DNA from: Halobacillus litoralis
GTDB lineage: Bacteria > Bacillota > Bacilli > Bacillales > Halobacillaceae
Reading direction: 5' to 3'
Assembly (NCBI RefSeq): GCF_004101865.1
Contig: NZ_CP026118.1
Span: 1,443,001-1,507,000 of the forward strand
DNA length: 64,000 bases
The notes beneath the pieces were generated by a model, which was not told the DNA's origin, did no database searches, and worked only from the letters and a program-made list of their open reading frames with translations. Shown here piece after piece: positions 16,451 to 24,769 of this stretch (positions are counted from its first letter, which is position 1; each line of letters starts with the position of its first letter). A program made the position numbers and the translations under genes.

Positions 16451-17545
16451 ATGAAAAAATCATTTCTTCTGCTGCTCCTAGTGATTATCTCACTCTTCAT
16501 AGGAGGCTGCACGGAAACTTCATCAACAAACAAAGATGAAAAAGAAGAGAAAACAAATACGGAAGAAGATTCAGCTCAAAATAAAGAGACCACCGAAAAA
16601 AAACAAGAGCAACCTTATAAAGCTTTGGATCCCTCTGAAGATGCTGAACAATTGAAGGAGACATTGTCTGAAGAAGAACAGAAGAACATGCCGACCGCGG
16701 AAGCCCATGGCGAGGACCGGGAGAGGATGGTCCCTGCTGGCCAAACGCTTGTAAAAGGATCCGATGATCAAACAGATGGTCCTTTGAAGAATCATAGACT
16801 AGTAGCCTACTATGGGCATCCGAACTCTGAAAATATGGGTATCCTCGGGGAAATGGGGCCTGACGCTTTGATGGAAAAATTAAAAGAGCAGACCCAAGCT
16901 TATTCCGATGCTGATCCATCCCGACCTGCCATCCCGACCATCGAATTAATTACTACGGTCGCCCAAAGGAACCCTGGACCAGAAGGAAAATACTATCACA
17001 TGACACCCGAAGATGATATCGACAAGTACGCAAAACTAGCCAAAGAAAACAACGCCCTGCTTATGTTGGATGTACAACTCGGTACCGACTCTGTCCTTAA
17101 CCAAGTCAAGTTGATTGAAAAGTGGCTGAAGCTTCCTTACGTCCACCTCGCCATCGATACAGAGTTTCATGTCTCTGAAGGGGAAACTCCTGGAGTCGAT
17201 CTTGGACAAGTCGATGGTGCAGAAGTCCAAAAGGCGGTGGAATACTTATCAAAGCTTGTCGAAAAACATAACCTTCCAGATAAAATAGTCCTTGTCCACC
17301 AATTCATGGATGAGGCTGTCACAAATAAACAAGCCATACAATCGACTGGAAATATTGAAGTCGCCCTCAATTACGATGGCTGGGGACCTTCTGCGACTAA
17401 AATGTCCCTTTACCGAAAGTTCGTGCGTAACGAATCCAGCCAGTACGGAGGCTTTAAAATCTTCTACAATAAAGATGAACCTGTCATGAGCCCGGAAGAA
17501 GTGCTTAAACTTGATCCAGCCCCTGCAATCATTAACTATCAATAA
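16451..17545 (+). CDS. Lipoprotein with C-terminal putative TIM-barrel-like domain, unknown function
   Basis: A 364-residue secreted lipoprotein. The signal peptide ends in FIGGC (Cys20), followed by about 80 residues of Glu/Lys/Asn-rich linker. The globular domain (about 110-364) begins RLVAYYGHP and alternates strands and helices, with LLMLDVQLG, HLAIDTEFHV and KIVLVHQF, suggesting a barrel. The acidic residues at strand ends resemble glycoside-hydrolase-like active sites, but I recognise no named family. An upstream open stretch back to 16250 lacks a signal peptide. I chose the ATG at 16451 for its AAGGAAG site and lipobox. It stands alone, with its own terminator. Confidence 0.8.
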   Translation: MKKSFLLLLLVIISLFIGGCTETSSTNKDEKEEKTNTEEDSAQNKETTEKKQEQPYKALDPSEDAEQLKETLSEEEQKNMPTAEAHGEDRERMVPAGQTLVKGSDDQTDGPLKNHRLVAYYGHPNSENMGILGEMGPDALMEKLKEQTQAYSDADPSRPAIPTIELITTVAQRNPGPEGKYYHMTPEDDIDKYAKLAKENNALLMLDVQLGTDSVLNQVKLIEKWLKLPYVHLAIDTEFHVSEGETPGVDLGQVDGAEVQKAVEYLSKLVEKHNLPDKIVLVHQFMDEAVTNKQAIQSTGNIEVALNYDGWGPSATKMSLYRKFVRNESSQYGGFKIFYNKDEPVMSPEEVLKLDPAPAIINYQ

Positions 17546-17592
17546 TAAAAAGGCTGTGAACTCCCTATAAAAGGTGGTCACAGCCTTTTTAT
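17545..17592. terminator. Bidirectional terminator between the lipoprotein gene and cwlJ
   Basis: AAAAAGGCTGTGA (17547-17559) pairs perfectly with TCACAGCCTTTTT (17578-17590). The A/T runs serve both convergent genes. Confidence 0.88.
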
Positions 17593-17600
17593 TCAGATAT

Positions 17601-18029
17601 TTAAAACGTGTTGTAAATATCTTCACATTCTCCTTGGATCGGTTCATAAAAACAATGGGACTTATAACGTCCGACAAGGCTTTGGTCATACCATGTCGGC
17701 GGACAATCGCCCCCTGGCTTGAAGTACCACAAACTGTAAACAGCAGGCCAGCTCCGTTCTCCCTTGACTGATCTTCGTGCCAACCGCTTTTCACTTTCTC
17801 TCGCTCTTTGATAATACATCCCATGTTGAAGTGCCTCAAATGCTTTCGGTTGGTTGATCACCTGTGGCAGAGTACGTAAGCCTTCAAAATCAGAACAATC
17901 CACTCTTGCCCGGTTCACCGTTACGGAACCGACATGCAGCATTCCTTGTTTCCCTTCCCCGACCGCTTCTGCCCGGAGCAGCCTCGCTAACATGTCGATA
18001 TGCTTGCTCGGAGCTTTGATAACAGCCAA
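17601..18029 (-). CDS. cwlJ: Spore cortex-lytic hydrolase CwlJ
   Basis: A 142-residue cell wall hydrolase (Hydrolase_2/SleB catalytic family), the same length as B. subtilis CwlJ. Conserved signatures include ARLLRAEAVGEGKQGM with the catalytic Glu, ERSWPAVYSLWYFKPGGDCP and KSHCFYEP. CwlJ sits in the spore coat and degrades cortex peptidoglycan during Ca-DPA-triggered germination. There is no signal peptide, as expected for CwlJ. The start is TTG, preceded by AAGGGGGG, and aligns with the known MAV N-terminus. No gerQ gene is adjacent. Confidence 0.93.
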   Translation of the reverse strand: MAVIKAPSKHIDMLARLLRAEAVGEGKQGMLHVGSVTVNRARVDCSDFEGLRTLPQVINQPKAFEALQHGMYYQRARESEKRLARRSVKGERSWPAVYSLWYFKPGGDCPPTWYDQSLVGRYKSHCFYEPIQGECEDIYNTF

Positions 18030-18437
18030 ACCAACGCCCCCCTTTTTCTTGCCTTATTCCCTTATGTATATGCAGAATATATGGAACGATGAGAATAGTG
18101 TAATGGGATGTATTTTTCATGTATTTACTATTAAGTTATGTTAAATGTTGTTACCGAATTTTAACAAGTGCATTATTTAACCATATTACAGTTTCATGGA
18201 AGATTCAGGTTCTAAAATTTTGGATGAAGTGCTCAGAACTGCCTTTTTGATTAGTAACTTTATTGTTAACAAGGCTATTTTCAAGACATGGAGTATCAAT
18301 GCGCCGATCCGATCCACTCGCCAAACATTTCGAAATTTTATACAAGGGAGGATATTTGAGAAAATCAAGCAGATAGGTACCCATCTGGAGATATTATTGA
18401 TACGTTACTTTTAGAAGAAAGAGGTGTTGGAAATAAC
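18030..18437. other. Intergenic region between cwlJ and the PGA hydrolase gene
   Basis: A 408-bp AT-rich divergent spacer. TTGTTA/TAACAA half-sites occur as a spaced repeat (18148-18167) and as a perfect TTGTTAACAA (18263-18272); they may be operators. ORFs here lack ribosome binding sites. Confidence 0.4.
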
Positions 18438-19172
18438 ATGAGAATTATGCTGACAACGGCTGCGATTATCCTTTCAGCCGCTGCGATATTATGGTTCCAA
18501 AATGAGAGGATTGAGAAAAAAACTGGCCGGAGTGAAGATGACTGCTCGTCGGACCGTTTTTGCTCATATGATGAGCTTGCTGGCGAATATGAGGAAGGTG
18601 AGGATTATGAAATTGTGAAAAGTAGGTCAGGTGATGATCGCTGGCTCGTGAGTGCCATTCATGGCGGCGGAATTGAAGAAACAACCTCTTCCCTTACGGA
18701 GGCGATTGCGGGATCTTCTTACCCTTTTTATGCCTTTAAAGGAAGGTTGACTTCAAACAATTACAGCAACTTACATATCACGTCCACTCGTTTTGATGAA
18801 CCTCAAGCGTTGAAAATGGTTGCAGACACAAAGTTCCACATTTCAATACATGGGGCATCCGGAGATAAGCTGCAAACAATGATCGGTGGTTTAGACGAAG
18901 AGCTGAAGCAAATCGTTAAACAGCACTTAGAAAATAAAGGATTCACCGTCATAGAAGCACCTGAGAACCTAGATGGAGACCATCCCGATAACTACGTTAA
19001 CCAAACGAAGACAGGACAAGGCGTGCAAATCGAGATTACAAGAGCACAGAGAAAAGCCTTTTATAAAGATGGCGACATCAGCTACCAATCCAGGAAAGAC
19101 TCTTCTAATGAAACAGAAGAGTTCAAAGCTTATGTGGAAGCCATCCAAGCAGCAATGAAAGATTACGATTAA
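18438..19172 (+). CDS. Poly-gamma-glutamate hydrolase family protein (PghP-like)
   Basis: A 244-residue protein with one N-terminal membrane/signal segment (about 4-20). A zinc-dependent DUF867/PghP domain includes AIHGGGIEETTSSL (H75, E80), LHITSTRFDEPQAL and FHISIHG. The family includes phage PghP and B. subtilis YjqB, YmaC and YndL, which cleave gamma-linked polyglutamate. It should act outside the membrane. An AGAGGTG ribosome binding site supports the ATG, although M3 is also possible. It could remodel capsule or scavenge gamma-PGA. No PGA synthesis genes are nearby. Confidence 0.85.
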   Translation: MRIMLTTAAIILSAAAILWFQNERIEKKTGRSEDDCSSDRFCSYDELAGEYEEGEDYEIVKSRSGDDRWLVSAIHGGGIEETTSSLTEAIAGSSYPFYAFKGRLTSNNYSNLHITSTRFDEPQALKMVADTKFHISIHGASGDKLQTMIGGLDEELKQIVKQHLENKGFTVIEAPENLDGDHPDNYVNQTKTGQGVQIEITRAQRKAFYKDGDISYQSRKDSSNETEEFKAYVEAIQAAMKDYD

Positions 19173-19296
19173 ATAATCCCCTTCCCCTGAACTAAGTCTT
19201 CATTAAAATATCACTCTGACCAGGGTTTGGAATTATATGTTAAACTAGCGGAGTTGTTATTACATAAATCGAGTATGATTGAGGAGGTATAAAGAT

Positions 19297-19761
19297 ATGA
19301 GATCCTGGCTGCAGAAACATTTTCCAGACGATAAAGAAAAAGAACGCCAATTACTTTATTACATAGCAGAATCTACCCTGATCCTATTACTCTTGCTTTT
19401 CTTCTATATGGGATTGTTAGTGATAATGGATAGGGACGGGATCCCACCCATGCTGTTAATTCCTTTGATTTTTTTATTTGTGAGTGGTTATGTATGGCTC
19501 CGCTACATCTTCGCAGGATTAGAGTATTCAGAAGTTCATAAGTATACAGATTATAAACGCAGGAAGAAACAGAACATCTATCAAACTTTTATTTTCATCG
19601 GAATCTATCTTTTTATATCCTTTCTTATCGAATGGCCATTGTCTAAACTGATGGAGTGGATCGATATAATCGGGCCGGCTTCTCTAGCTGGTTTCCTTTT
19701 TTATATCATCTCTTTGTTCTCTTTAAAAAAATCTTATAAGAGAAACACCACACAACAGTAG
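19297..19761 (+). CDS. Uncharacterised four-TM membrane protein
   Basis: A 154-residue membrane protein not assigned to a family. Hydrophobic segments fall at about 25-45, 53-72, 93-112 and 125-145. Basic and aromatic residues lie between the second and third (YTDYKRRKKQNIYQ). The start follows GAGGAGG; a longer frame from 19279 would begin within that ribosome binding site and is rejected. It ends 14 bp before the next gene, so the two form an operon. Confidence 0.75.
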   Translation: MRSWLQKHFPDDKEKERQLLYYIAESTLILLLLLFFYMGLLVIMDRDGIPPMLLIPLIFLFVSGYVWLRYIFAGLEYSEVHKYTDYKRRKKQNIYQTFIFIGIYLFISFLIEWPLSKLMEWIDIIGPASLAGFLFYIISLFSLKKSYKRNTTQQ

Positions 19762-19775
19762 AAAGAGAGTGTTTT

Positions 19776-20357
19776 ATGCTAGCTGACTATCAAACTTTAC
19801 AAATTCAACAACAATCCATCATGAAAAGCCAAAGCAAGCAATACACAATCAAAGCGGATGATAAAATTGTCGCCGCTTTTGAAGAAAGTACAAGGTCATA
19901 CAATGATTGGATTAACCGCATCATGAAATTCACCACATTATATACATTCGCAAGCCTTGATATGGAACTTTTATCTGCGGATCAAGGGGTACTGGTACGT
20001 CTGGTCAAACCAAAAGGCGCCTATAAAGATGTTCAGTTACTGAGGCCAGATGGGACCCTTTCATCCAACCTGCAATTCACTTTGAAGATGACATCCCAAC
20101 TCATTACCGCTACTAAGTCGAATGGAGAAATCCTTCTTAAAGCAACAGGAAAAAACATGGCCTCCGACTTTATTGTAGAAGATAAGAATAACCGGCAAGC
20201 CACCATCAAAAAACGCTCGATAGCTAAACCCACTACTAAAGAAGCCTTTCTGTCTGATGATTTGTATCATCTCCGAGGATCAAAGTGGGAGGAAGATCAA
20301 CTCTATGCGATTTTAGGAATGATTGTGATGATGGATGTATATCTGCACAGTCAGTAA
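19776..20357 (+). CDS. Uncharacterised protein, possibly tubby/LURP-one-like fold
   Basis: A 193-residue soluble protein with no signal peptide. The body is rich in alternating short strands (KQYTIKADDKIVAAFEES; GEILLKATGKNMASDFIVED), loosely reminiscent of scramblase or tubby-C-terminal-like beta barrels in which a residue pattern repeats every 10-15 positions. That comparison is weak. The C-terminus is a hydrophobic helix (LYAILGMIVMMDVYLHS). It is co-transcribed with the membrane protein upstream (14-bp gap, GAAAGAGAG site). Confidence 0.7.
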   Translation: MLADYQTLQIQQQSIMKSQSKQYTIKADDKIVAAFEESTRSYNDWINRIMKFTTLYTFASLDMELLSADQGVLVRLVKPKGAYKDVQLLRPDGTLSSNLQFTLKMTSQLITATKSNGEILLKATGKNMASDFIVEDKNNRQATIKKRSIAKPTTKEAFLSDDLYHLRGSKWEEDQLYAILGMIVMMDVYLHSQ

Positions 20358-20454
20358 TCATTTTTCGGCATTAGGCAATGAAATAACTGATAGACATCGA
20401 TTTCATGTATTTCTATGAACGTATGAAAGTCCACATTTATCGATCAAGACCTTC

Positions 20455-20481
20455 GTTTCCCAAATAGGAGAAAGGTATAAT
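20455..20481 (+). promoter_or_regulatory. Promoter of the S9 peptidase gene
   Basis: A perfect TATAAT (20476-20481) lies 64 bp before the start codon. GTTTCC (20455-20460) with AGGTAT also resembles a sigma-B promoter, so vegetative and stress expression may overlap. Confidence 0.45.
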
Positions 20482-20544
20482 CAGTCATTTATCGAATGGT
20501 ATAAAAGGTGCTTAAAAATCAATCAACACAGGAGGAACAGAATA

Positions 20545-22329
20545 ATGTTGAACTTTCCGCAACCCGATGTCGAACAGTTCTTTCAAACCTATGGGATTGA
20601 AACGTTTGCTGTCAGTCCAGACGAGTCCCAATTAGTCTTTAGTACTAACTTCAATGGGAAATACAATTTATGGGCGATGGATTTACCCAGCACATTCCCT
20701 TATCCACTCACATTTCATAATCAGAGCTGTCAACATCTCGCTTACGACCCGAACGGGAAATTCATTGTTGCTGTCGTGGATGAGGACGGCGATGAAAATG
20801 GGCAGGTTTATGCCATCCCTCCTCAAGGGGGCCCACTCAAACCGATCAGGGCCAATCAAGGATCACGTCACGATTTCCCTTTTTTATCTCAAGATGGCCA
20901 CCGTTTATACTATACTTCCAACAAAGATGACGAAACGTACATGAAAGGGTATTGCTACGATTTGGCATCAGAAGATGAAGAAGTGATCGTACACGGCGAA
21001 GATGCCCCCACGTTCCTTTTAGATACAAGTCCCGAAGAGAAAAGTTTCCTTTACTTGAAAGCTTTTGCGAATACATACAGCCTTGCTTATGTAAAAAGAG
21101 GAAATGAGGACATTTTACTGACACCAGCAAAGGAGCCTCAACATACCGTTTCAGAAGCTGTATTCGTTTCTGAAAATGAAATCTATTTACTGACGAACTA
21201 TGAAAGTGATTTCTCCTATTTGGCCAAGTTCGATTTAGATACGAATTCATTTGAAAAAGTCCTCGATCTCGACCAAGAGGAGTTCGGAAAAATGAAATAC
21301 GACAAATCTGCTAAATCCTTGTACATCGTTAGTGAAAAAGGGGCCGCGGACCATTTATACAACTACAAAATTGCTGATGGATCATTGAAAGAACTCGAAG
21401 CTCCCGTCAGCGTCATTGATCAGATTATCCTTTCAGACTCAGGAAATGTGTACCTGCGCGGCGATTCAGCGACAGTCCCCGCCAACTTATATCAGCTCAA
21501 TGATCAAGGCTGGAACTCTCTGACGAATTACGGGGTACCTGGAGTCAAAAATGAGGAGTTGATTGCCCCTGAATATGTGACCTACTCCTCTTTTGATGGC
21601 TTATCAATTGAAGCGCTTTTGTACCGACCGAAGCCTGAGAAAGATAATGGCCACGTTATTTTGTGGCCCCATGGAGGACCACAAGCAGCAGAAAGGGATT
21701 CTTTCCGCTCTCTTTTCTTGTTCCTCGTCCACCAGGGTTACAGCTTGTTTGCTCCGAACTTCCGTGGCTCGACAGGATATGGATTGGAATTCATGAAGAA
21801 GGTCGAACGCGACTGGGGCGGTGCGCCGAGGCTGGATAATATCGCCGGACTCGAATGGTTGATTGAACAAGGATATGCCACCCGCGATAAGATTCTATTA
21901 ATGGGCGGAAGCTACGGTGGCTATATGGCGCTGCTCCTCCATGGCCGCCACCCCGAGTATTTCAAAGCCGTCGTCGACATCTTCGGTCCTTGTAACCTGT
22001 TCAGTTTCATCGATTCCGTCCCAGAACACTGGAAACCAGCCATCGCCCAGTTTGTCGGAGACCCTGCCGAGGATAAAGGTAAACTTGAGCAAGATTCACC
22101 TATCAACCATTTGGAATTCATGACGAAACCAATGCTCGTCATCCAGGGTGCGAATGATCCTCGAGTAGTGAAGAAAGAGTCCGATCAAGTCGTCGAGGCT
22201 TTAAAAGGTGAAGGCAGAGACGTGGAGTATATCGTCTTAGAAGATGAAGGTCACGGCTTCTCGAAAAAAGAGAATGAGATTCTCGTCTATCGTAAAGTGC
22301 TGGAGTTCTTCGATCAGCATATCCAGTAA
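20545..22329 (+). CDS. S9 family serine peptidase (prolyl oligopeptidase/acylaminoacyl peptidase type)
   Basis: A 594-residue cytoplasmic peptidase. Residues about 1-330 form a beta-propeller with repeats such as SPDESQLVFSTN and NLWAMD. Residues about 350-594 form the alpha/beta-hydrolase domain. The catalytic triad is visible: Ser456 in GGSYGGYM, Asp538 in GANDPRV and His570 in DEGHGFSKKEN. It probably cleaves short peptides. There is no signal peptide. The gene is monocistronic, with a GGAGGAA ribosome binding site. Confidence 0.93.
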   Translation: MLNFPQPDVEQFFQTYGIETFAVSPDESQLVFSTNFNGKYNLWAMDLPSTFPYPLTFHNQSCQHLAYDPNGKFIVAVVDEDGDENGQVYAIPPQGGPLKPIRANQGSRHDFPFLSQDGHRLYYTSNKDDETYMKGYCYDLASEDEEVIVHGEDAPTFLLDTSPEEKSFLYLKAFANTYSLAYVKRGNEDILLTPAKEPQHTVSEAVFVSENEIYLLTNYESDFSYLAKFDLDTNSFEKVLDLDQEEFGKMKYDKSAKSLYIVSEKGAADHLYNYKIADGSLKELEAPVSVIDQIILSDSGNVYLRGDSATVPANLYQLNDQGWNSLTNYGVPGVKNEELIAPEYVTYSSFDGLSIEALLYRPKPEKDNGHVILWPHGGPQAAERDSFRSLFLFLVHQGYSLFAPNFRGSTGYGLEFMKKVERDWGGAPRLDNIAGLEWLIEQGYATRDKILLMGGSYGGYMALLLHGRHPEYFKAVVDIFGPCNLFSFIDSVPEHWKPAIAQFVGDPAEDKGKLEQDSPINHLEFMTKPMLVIQGANDPRVVKKESDQVVEALKGEGRDVEYIVLEDEGHGFSKKENEILVYRKVLEFFDQHIQ

Positions 22330-22332
22330 CTA

Positions 22333-22389
22333 AAAAAGTGCCTGTTCCCGTATTCGCTAGGTTTTCAGCGTTGGGGCCAGGCACTTTTC
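22333..22389. terminator. Bidirectional terminator between the peptidase gene and mmuM
   Basis: AAAAGTGCCTG (22335 onward) pairs with CAGGCACTTTT (22378-22388), with further GTTCCC/GGGGC pairing. Convergent genes flank it. Confidence 0.75.
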
Positions 22390-22397
22390 ATTTGGAA

Positions 22398-23345
22398 TTA
22401 ACTCCACCTTTCGGATAAAGCGCGAATATGAGAAGGTGTCGTCCGGCAACACCCGCCGATAATGGAGGCTCCTTGCTTCCTCCACTCTTCGGATTGCACA
22501 TCGAAATCATTTATATGATTTTCCCCATGCCAGGTGTTTGTCCCTGCGTTGTAGGTTTCTCCGGAATTCGGATAAATTAAAACCGGTTTGTCCGTGTTTT
22601 TATTTAATACACCCACAGCAGCAGCGGCAGTATCAATAGGAGCACAGTTCACCCCGATTGCTGCGACTTGCTCGTAAGCGTCGAATTCTTCCCCACATAC
22701 TCGAAGTGGTGTACCATCACTGATTTCATTTTCGTTTTTCAATGTAAACGACAACCAGGCAAACGCATCTGGAAACTCCAACATCAACGAAGCGAGAACT
22801 TTAGCTTCCCTGAACGATGGAATGGTTTCCAAAGCGATAATGTCTGCGCCAGCTTCTATCAATGCCTTCATTCTTGGCCGATGAAAACCCCTCAGTTGTG
22901 CATCTGTCACATCATAATGCCCCACATATTCCGATCCATCAGCAAGATAAGCACCATAAGGACCAACGGATGCGGCAATAAGAGGTTTGGACTTCTTCAG
23001 TGAAGGACTTCTTTCTTTCAAATATTCACCTCTAGCCTGTTGAGCAAGTTCCACCGTATTCTTGATCAACTTTAAAGATTGCGCTTCCGTCAAACCTCTT
23101 TCAGCAAACCCATCGACAGTAGCCTGGTAACTTGCCGTTATGACACAATCCGCACCAGCCTGGAAATATTCTTTATGTACATTGACGATCGCCTCCGGTT
23201 GTTCCAGCAAAACTTTCGCTGACCATAATGGATCGTCCAAATCACACCCATATGTTTCAAGCTCAGTAGCCAGGGCACCATCAAGAATTAACACAGATTG
23301 TTGTTTCAACATCTCTTCCACAGGATTGCTTTTATGTATGTTCAT
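22398..23345 (-). CDS. mmuM: Homocysteine S-methyltransferase
   Basis: A 315-residue zinc enzyme that transfers a methyl group from S-methylmethionine (or SAM) to homocysteine to give methionine. The N-terminus has LDGALATELE. The zinc ligands are the Cys of GVNCAP and the double Cys of GGCCRTTP (299-300). It resembles E. coli MmuM and B. subtilis YbgG. No S-methylmethionine permease (mmuP) gene is adjacent. The start follows AAGGAGGTTTTAGA. A decayed ORF lies directly upstream. Confidence 0.92.
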   Translation of the reverse strand: MNIHKSNPVEEMLKQQSVLILDGALATELETYGCDLDDPLWSAKVLLEQPEAIVNVHKEYFQAGADCVITASYQATVDGFAERGLTEAQSLKLIKNTVELAQQARGEYLKERSPSLKKSKPLIAASVGPYGAYLADGSEYVGHYDVTDAQLRGFHRPRMKALIEAGADIIALETIPSFREAKVLASLMLEFPDAFAWLSFTLKNENEISDGTPLRVCGEEFDAYEQVAAIGVNCAPIDTAAAAVGVLNKNTDKPVLIYPNSGETYNAGTNTWHGENHINDFDVQSEEWRKQGASIIGGCCRTTPSHIRALSERWS

Positions 23346-23365
23346 TCTAAAACCTCCTTAGATAA

Positions 23366-23572
23366 TCACTTTTCCTTGCATACTTCCTCCAACAGTCTTA
23401 GAACTCTTCGTGATGTACCTTTCTTCACATAGTCTTCCATCATTTTTTGGTGTGCAAAAGTTGATGTTCTTTAACAAGGGTAACCTGGTTTCTTTTGTTC
23501 TTCAAAATAAGGCAAATAATCCAACAGTTGCCCAATATTCCTCAAAGTTCTTTTTCTCACTTTTCGACAGAC
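23366..23572 (-). pseudogene. Protein-like relic upstream of mmuM
   Basis: One minus-strand frame reads LRNIGQLLDYLPYFEEQK, then PGYPC, a TAA at 23473-23471, and then 34 more codons including MMEDYVKKGTSRRVLRLLEE, ending 20 bp before mmuM. A second frame upstream reads LSKSEKKNFEEYWATV. Their amphipathic, coding-like character suggests one ancestral gene broken by a frameshift and a stop. I cannot name the family. It could instead be chance. Confidence 0.35.
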
Positions 23573-23620
23573 CTCCAATTTAATCCTGCTAACAATTCCA
23601 TAGAGCCAGAAATGACAAAC

Positions 23621-23662
23621 TAAAAAGACCACCTCCCATATACCATGTTCGTGAGGTGATCT
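23621..23662 (-). terminator. Terminator of the DUF4870 gene
   Basis: AGACCACCTC pairs with GAGGTGATCT (one G-T pair). On the minus strand it is followed by TTTTT. It lies 25 bp after the stop codon. Confidence 0.75.
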
Positions 23663-23687
23663 GCCATTATTCCAAGGATGCTACAAT

Positions 23688-24074
23688 TCATTCAGCCATT
23701 TTTTGAAGCTGTCGCTCCGCGATCTTCCCGCTAATAGGCAGGTGGTACCTTTCTCCCTGGTACGCCTTTTCCATTAACACAATCCACAAGAGCAAGGAGA
23801 TGGGAGCAATCAAAATATTGATCATCCAACCAATAACCGGAATGACGTTCAATACGGTTACTAAAACAAATAAAAACCCAAATAAAATGACGGATTGCAT
23901 CGCATGAAAACGAACGTTTTCGTTTTCTTTTTCAATTAACAGAAAGGCAATCCCGCTTATGAATCCAAGTAAATACGCAAGGACCCCGCCGACATTCTCC
24001 TCTAAACCAGTCGAAGACTTTTTCACTTCCTCTTCTACCTTTTTAGCTGGCTTTTGTTTCGTTTCCTGATCCAT
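23688..24074 (-). CDS. DUF4870 domain membrane protein
   Basis: A 128-residue protein with a charged cytoplasmic N-terminus (about 1-27) and three to four hydrophobic segments (about 30-48, 62-80, 82-103). The conserved pattern is GGVLAYLLGFISGIAFLL, then ENVRFHAMQSV, characteristic of DUF4870/Tic20-like small membrane proteins. Function unknown. It is monocistronic, with an AGGAGGT ribosome binding site and its own terminator. Confidence 0.85.
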   Translation of the reverse strand: MDQETKQKPAKKVEEEVKKSSTGLEENVGGVLAYLLGFISGIAFLLIEKENENVRFHAMQSVILFGFLFVLVTVLNVIPVIGWMINILIAPISLLLWIVLMEKAYQGERYHLPISGKIAERQLQKMAE

Positions 24075-24300
24075 CTTTTACCTCCTCCTTTCAATAGAAA
24101 TGTTACGGACGAATTGTAATCCAAAGTCCCCCTCCTTTTTACTTATACATATCGCTCCCCTTAAATAACATGACAATTGATTGTAAAAAGTACGTTAACT
24201 CTAAGAGTAACCGGGCAATTTTTATATCTCATTTCCAAAAAAGATGGGGATTTCCCCTTATGCTATTATGAAAGGAGACAATTATTGAAAGGGAGGGACA

Positions 24301-24708
24301 ATGATGAAAAAAACAGTCAAAGTGGTTGCCGCCATCATCGAAAACTCTGACGAAGAAATCCTTTGCGCGTTACGGGCCCCCGATATGGCCATTCCGAATA
24401 TGTGGGAATTTCCTGGAGGTAAAGTGGAAGAAGGGGAAGACTTACAAACCGCACTGGAAAGAGAGATTCAAGAAGAACTTTCCTGTGAAATTGATGCTCA
24501 AGAAGTATTTAACGATCATACGCATGAATATGAGAACTTTATTATTCACCTTATTGCTTTAAAAGCTAAATTAACGAAAGGCCATCCTAGAGCTAGTGAA
24601 CATTCGAAATTAATTTGGTTGAGTCGCAAAAATTTAAAATCTCTCATGTGGGCACCAGCTGATATTCCAGCGGTCGATCAGTTGATGGATGAGAAAGTAA
24701 CAACTTAA
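24301..24708 (+). CDS. Nudix hydrolase (MutT/CTP pyrophosphohydrolase-like)
   Basis: A 135-residue Nudix enzyme that should hydrolyse a nucleoside di- or triphosphate, possibly oxidised dGTP or CTP. The Nudix box runs from G40 to C62: GGKVEEGED, then REIQEEL, with G replaced by Ser at the penultimate position. The WEFPGG lead-in is typical of MutT and NudG. Two ATGs are in tandem at 24301 and 24304 behind GGGAGGG; either may be used. The gene stands alone with a terminator. Confidence 0.88.
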   Translation: MMKKTVKVVAAIIENSDEEILCALRAPDMAIPNMWEFPGGKVEEGEDLQTALEREIQEELSCEIDAQEVFNDHTHEYENFIIHLIALKAKLTKGHPRASEHSKLIWLSRKNLKSLMWAPADIPAVDQLMDEKVTT

Positions 24709-24711
24709 TAA

Positions 24712-24750
24712 AGAAATCCCCTTCCACTAAAATATAGGAAGGGGATTTTC
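24712..24750. terminator. Bidirectional terminator after the Nudix gene
   Basis: AAATCCCCTTCC (24714-24725) pairs perfectly with GGAAGGGGATTT (24737-24748). It lies between convergent genes. Confidence 0.85.
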
Positions 24751-24769
24751 TATAGGCAAGGATTCACAT

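Noticed and set aside
17249..17839. 196-codon minus-strand frame across the lipoprotein gene and cwlJ
   Set aside because: It spans a strong bidirectional terminator and overlaps two genuine genes in another frame or strand.
18186..18414. Short frames on both strands upstream of the PGA hydrolase gene
   Set aside because: No ribosome binding sites and no protein-like composition; treated as regulatory spacer.
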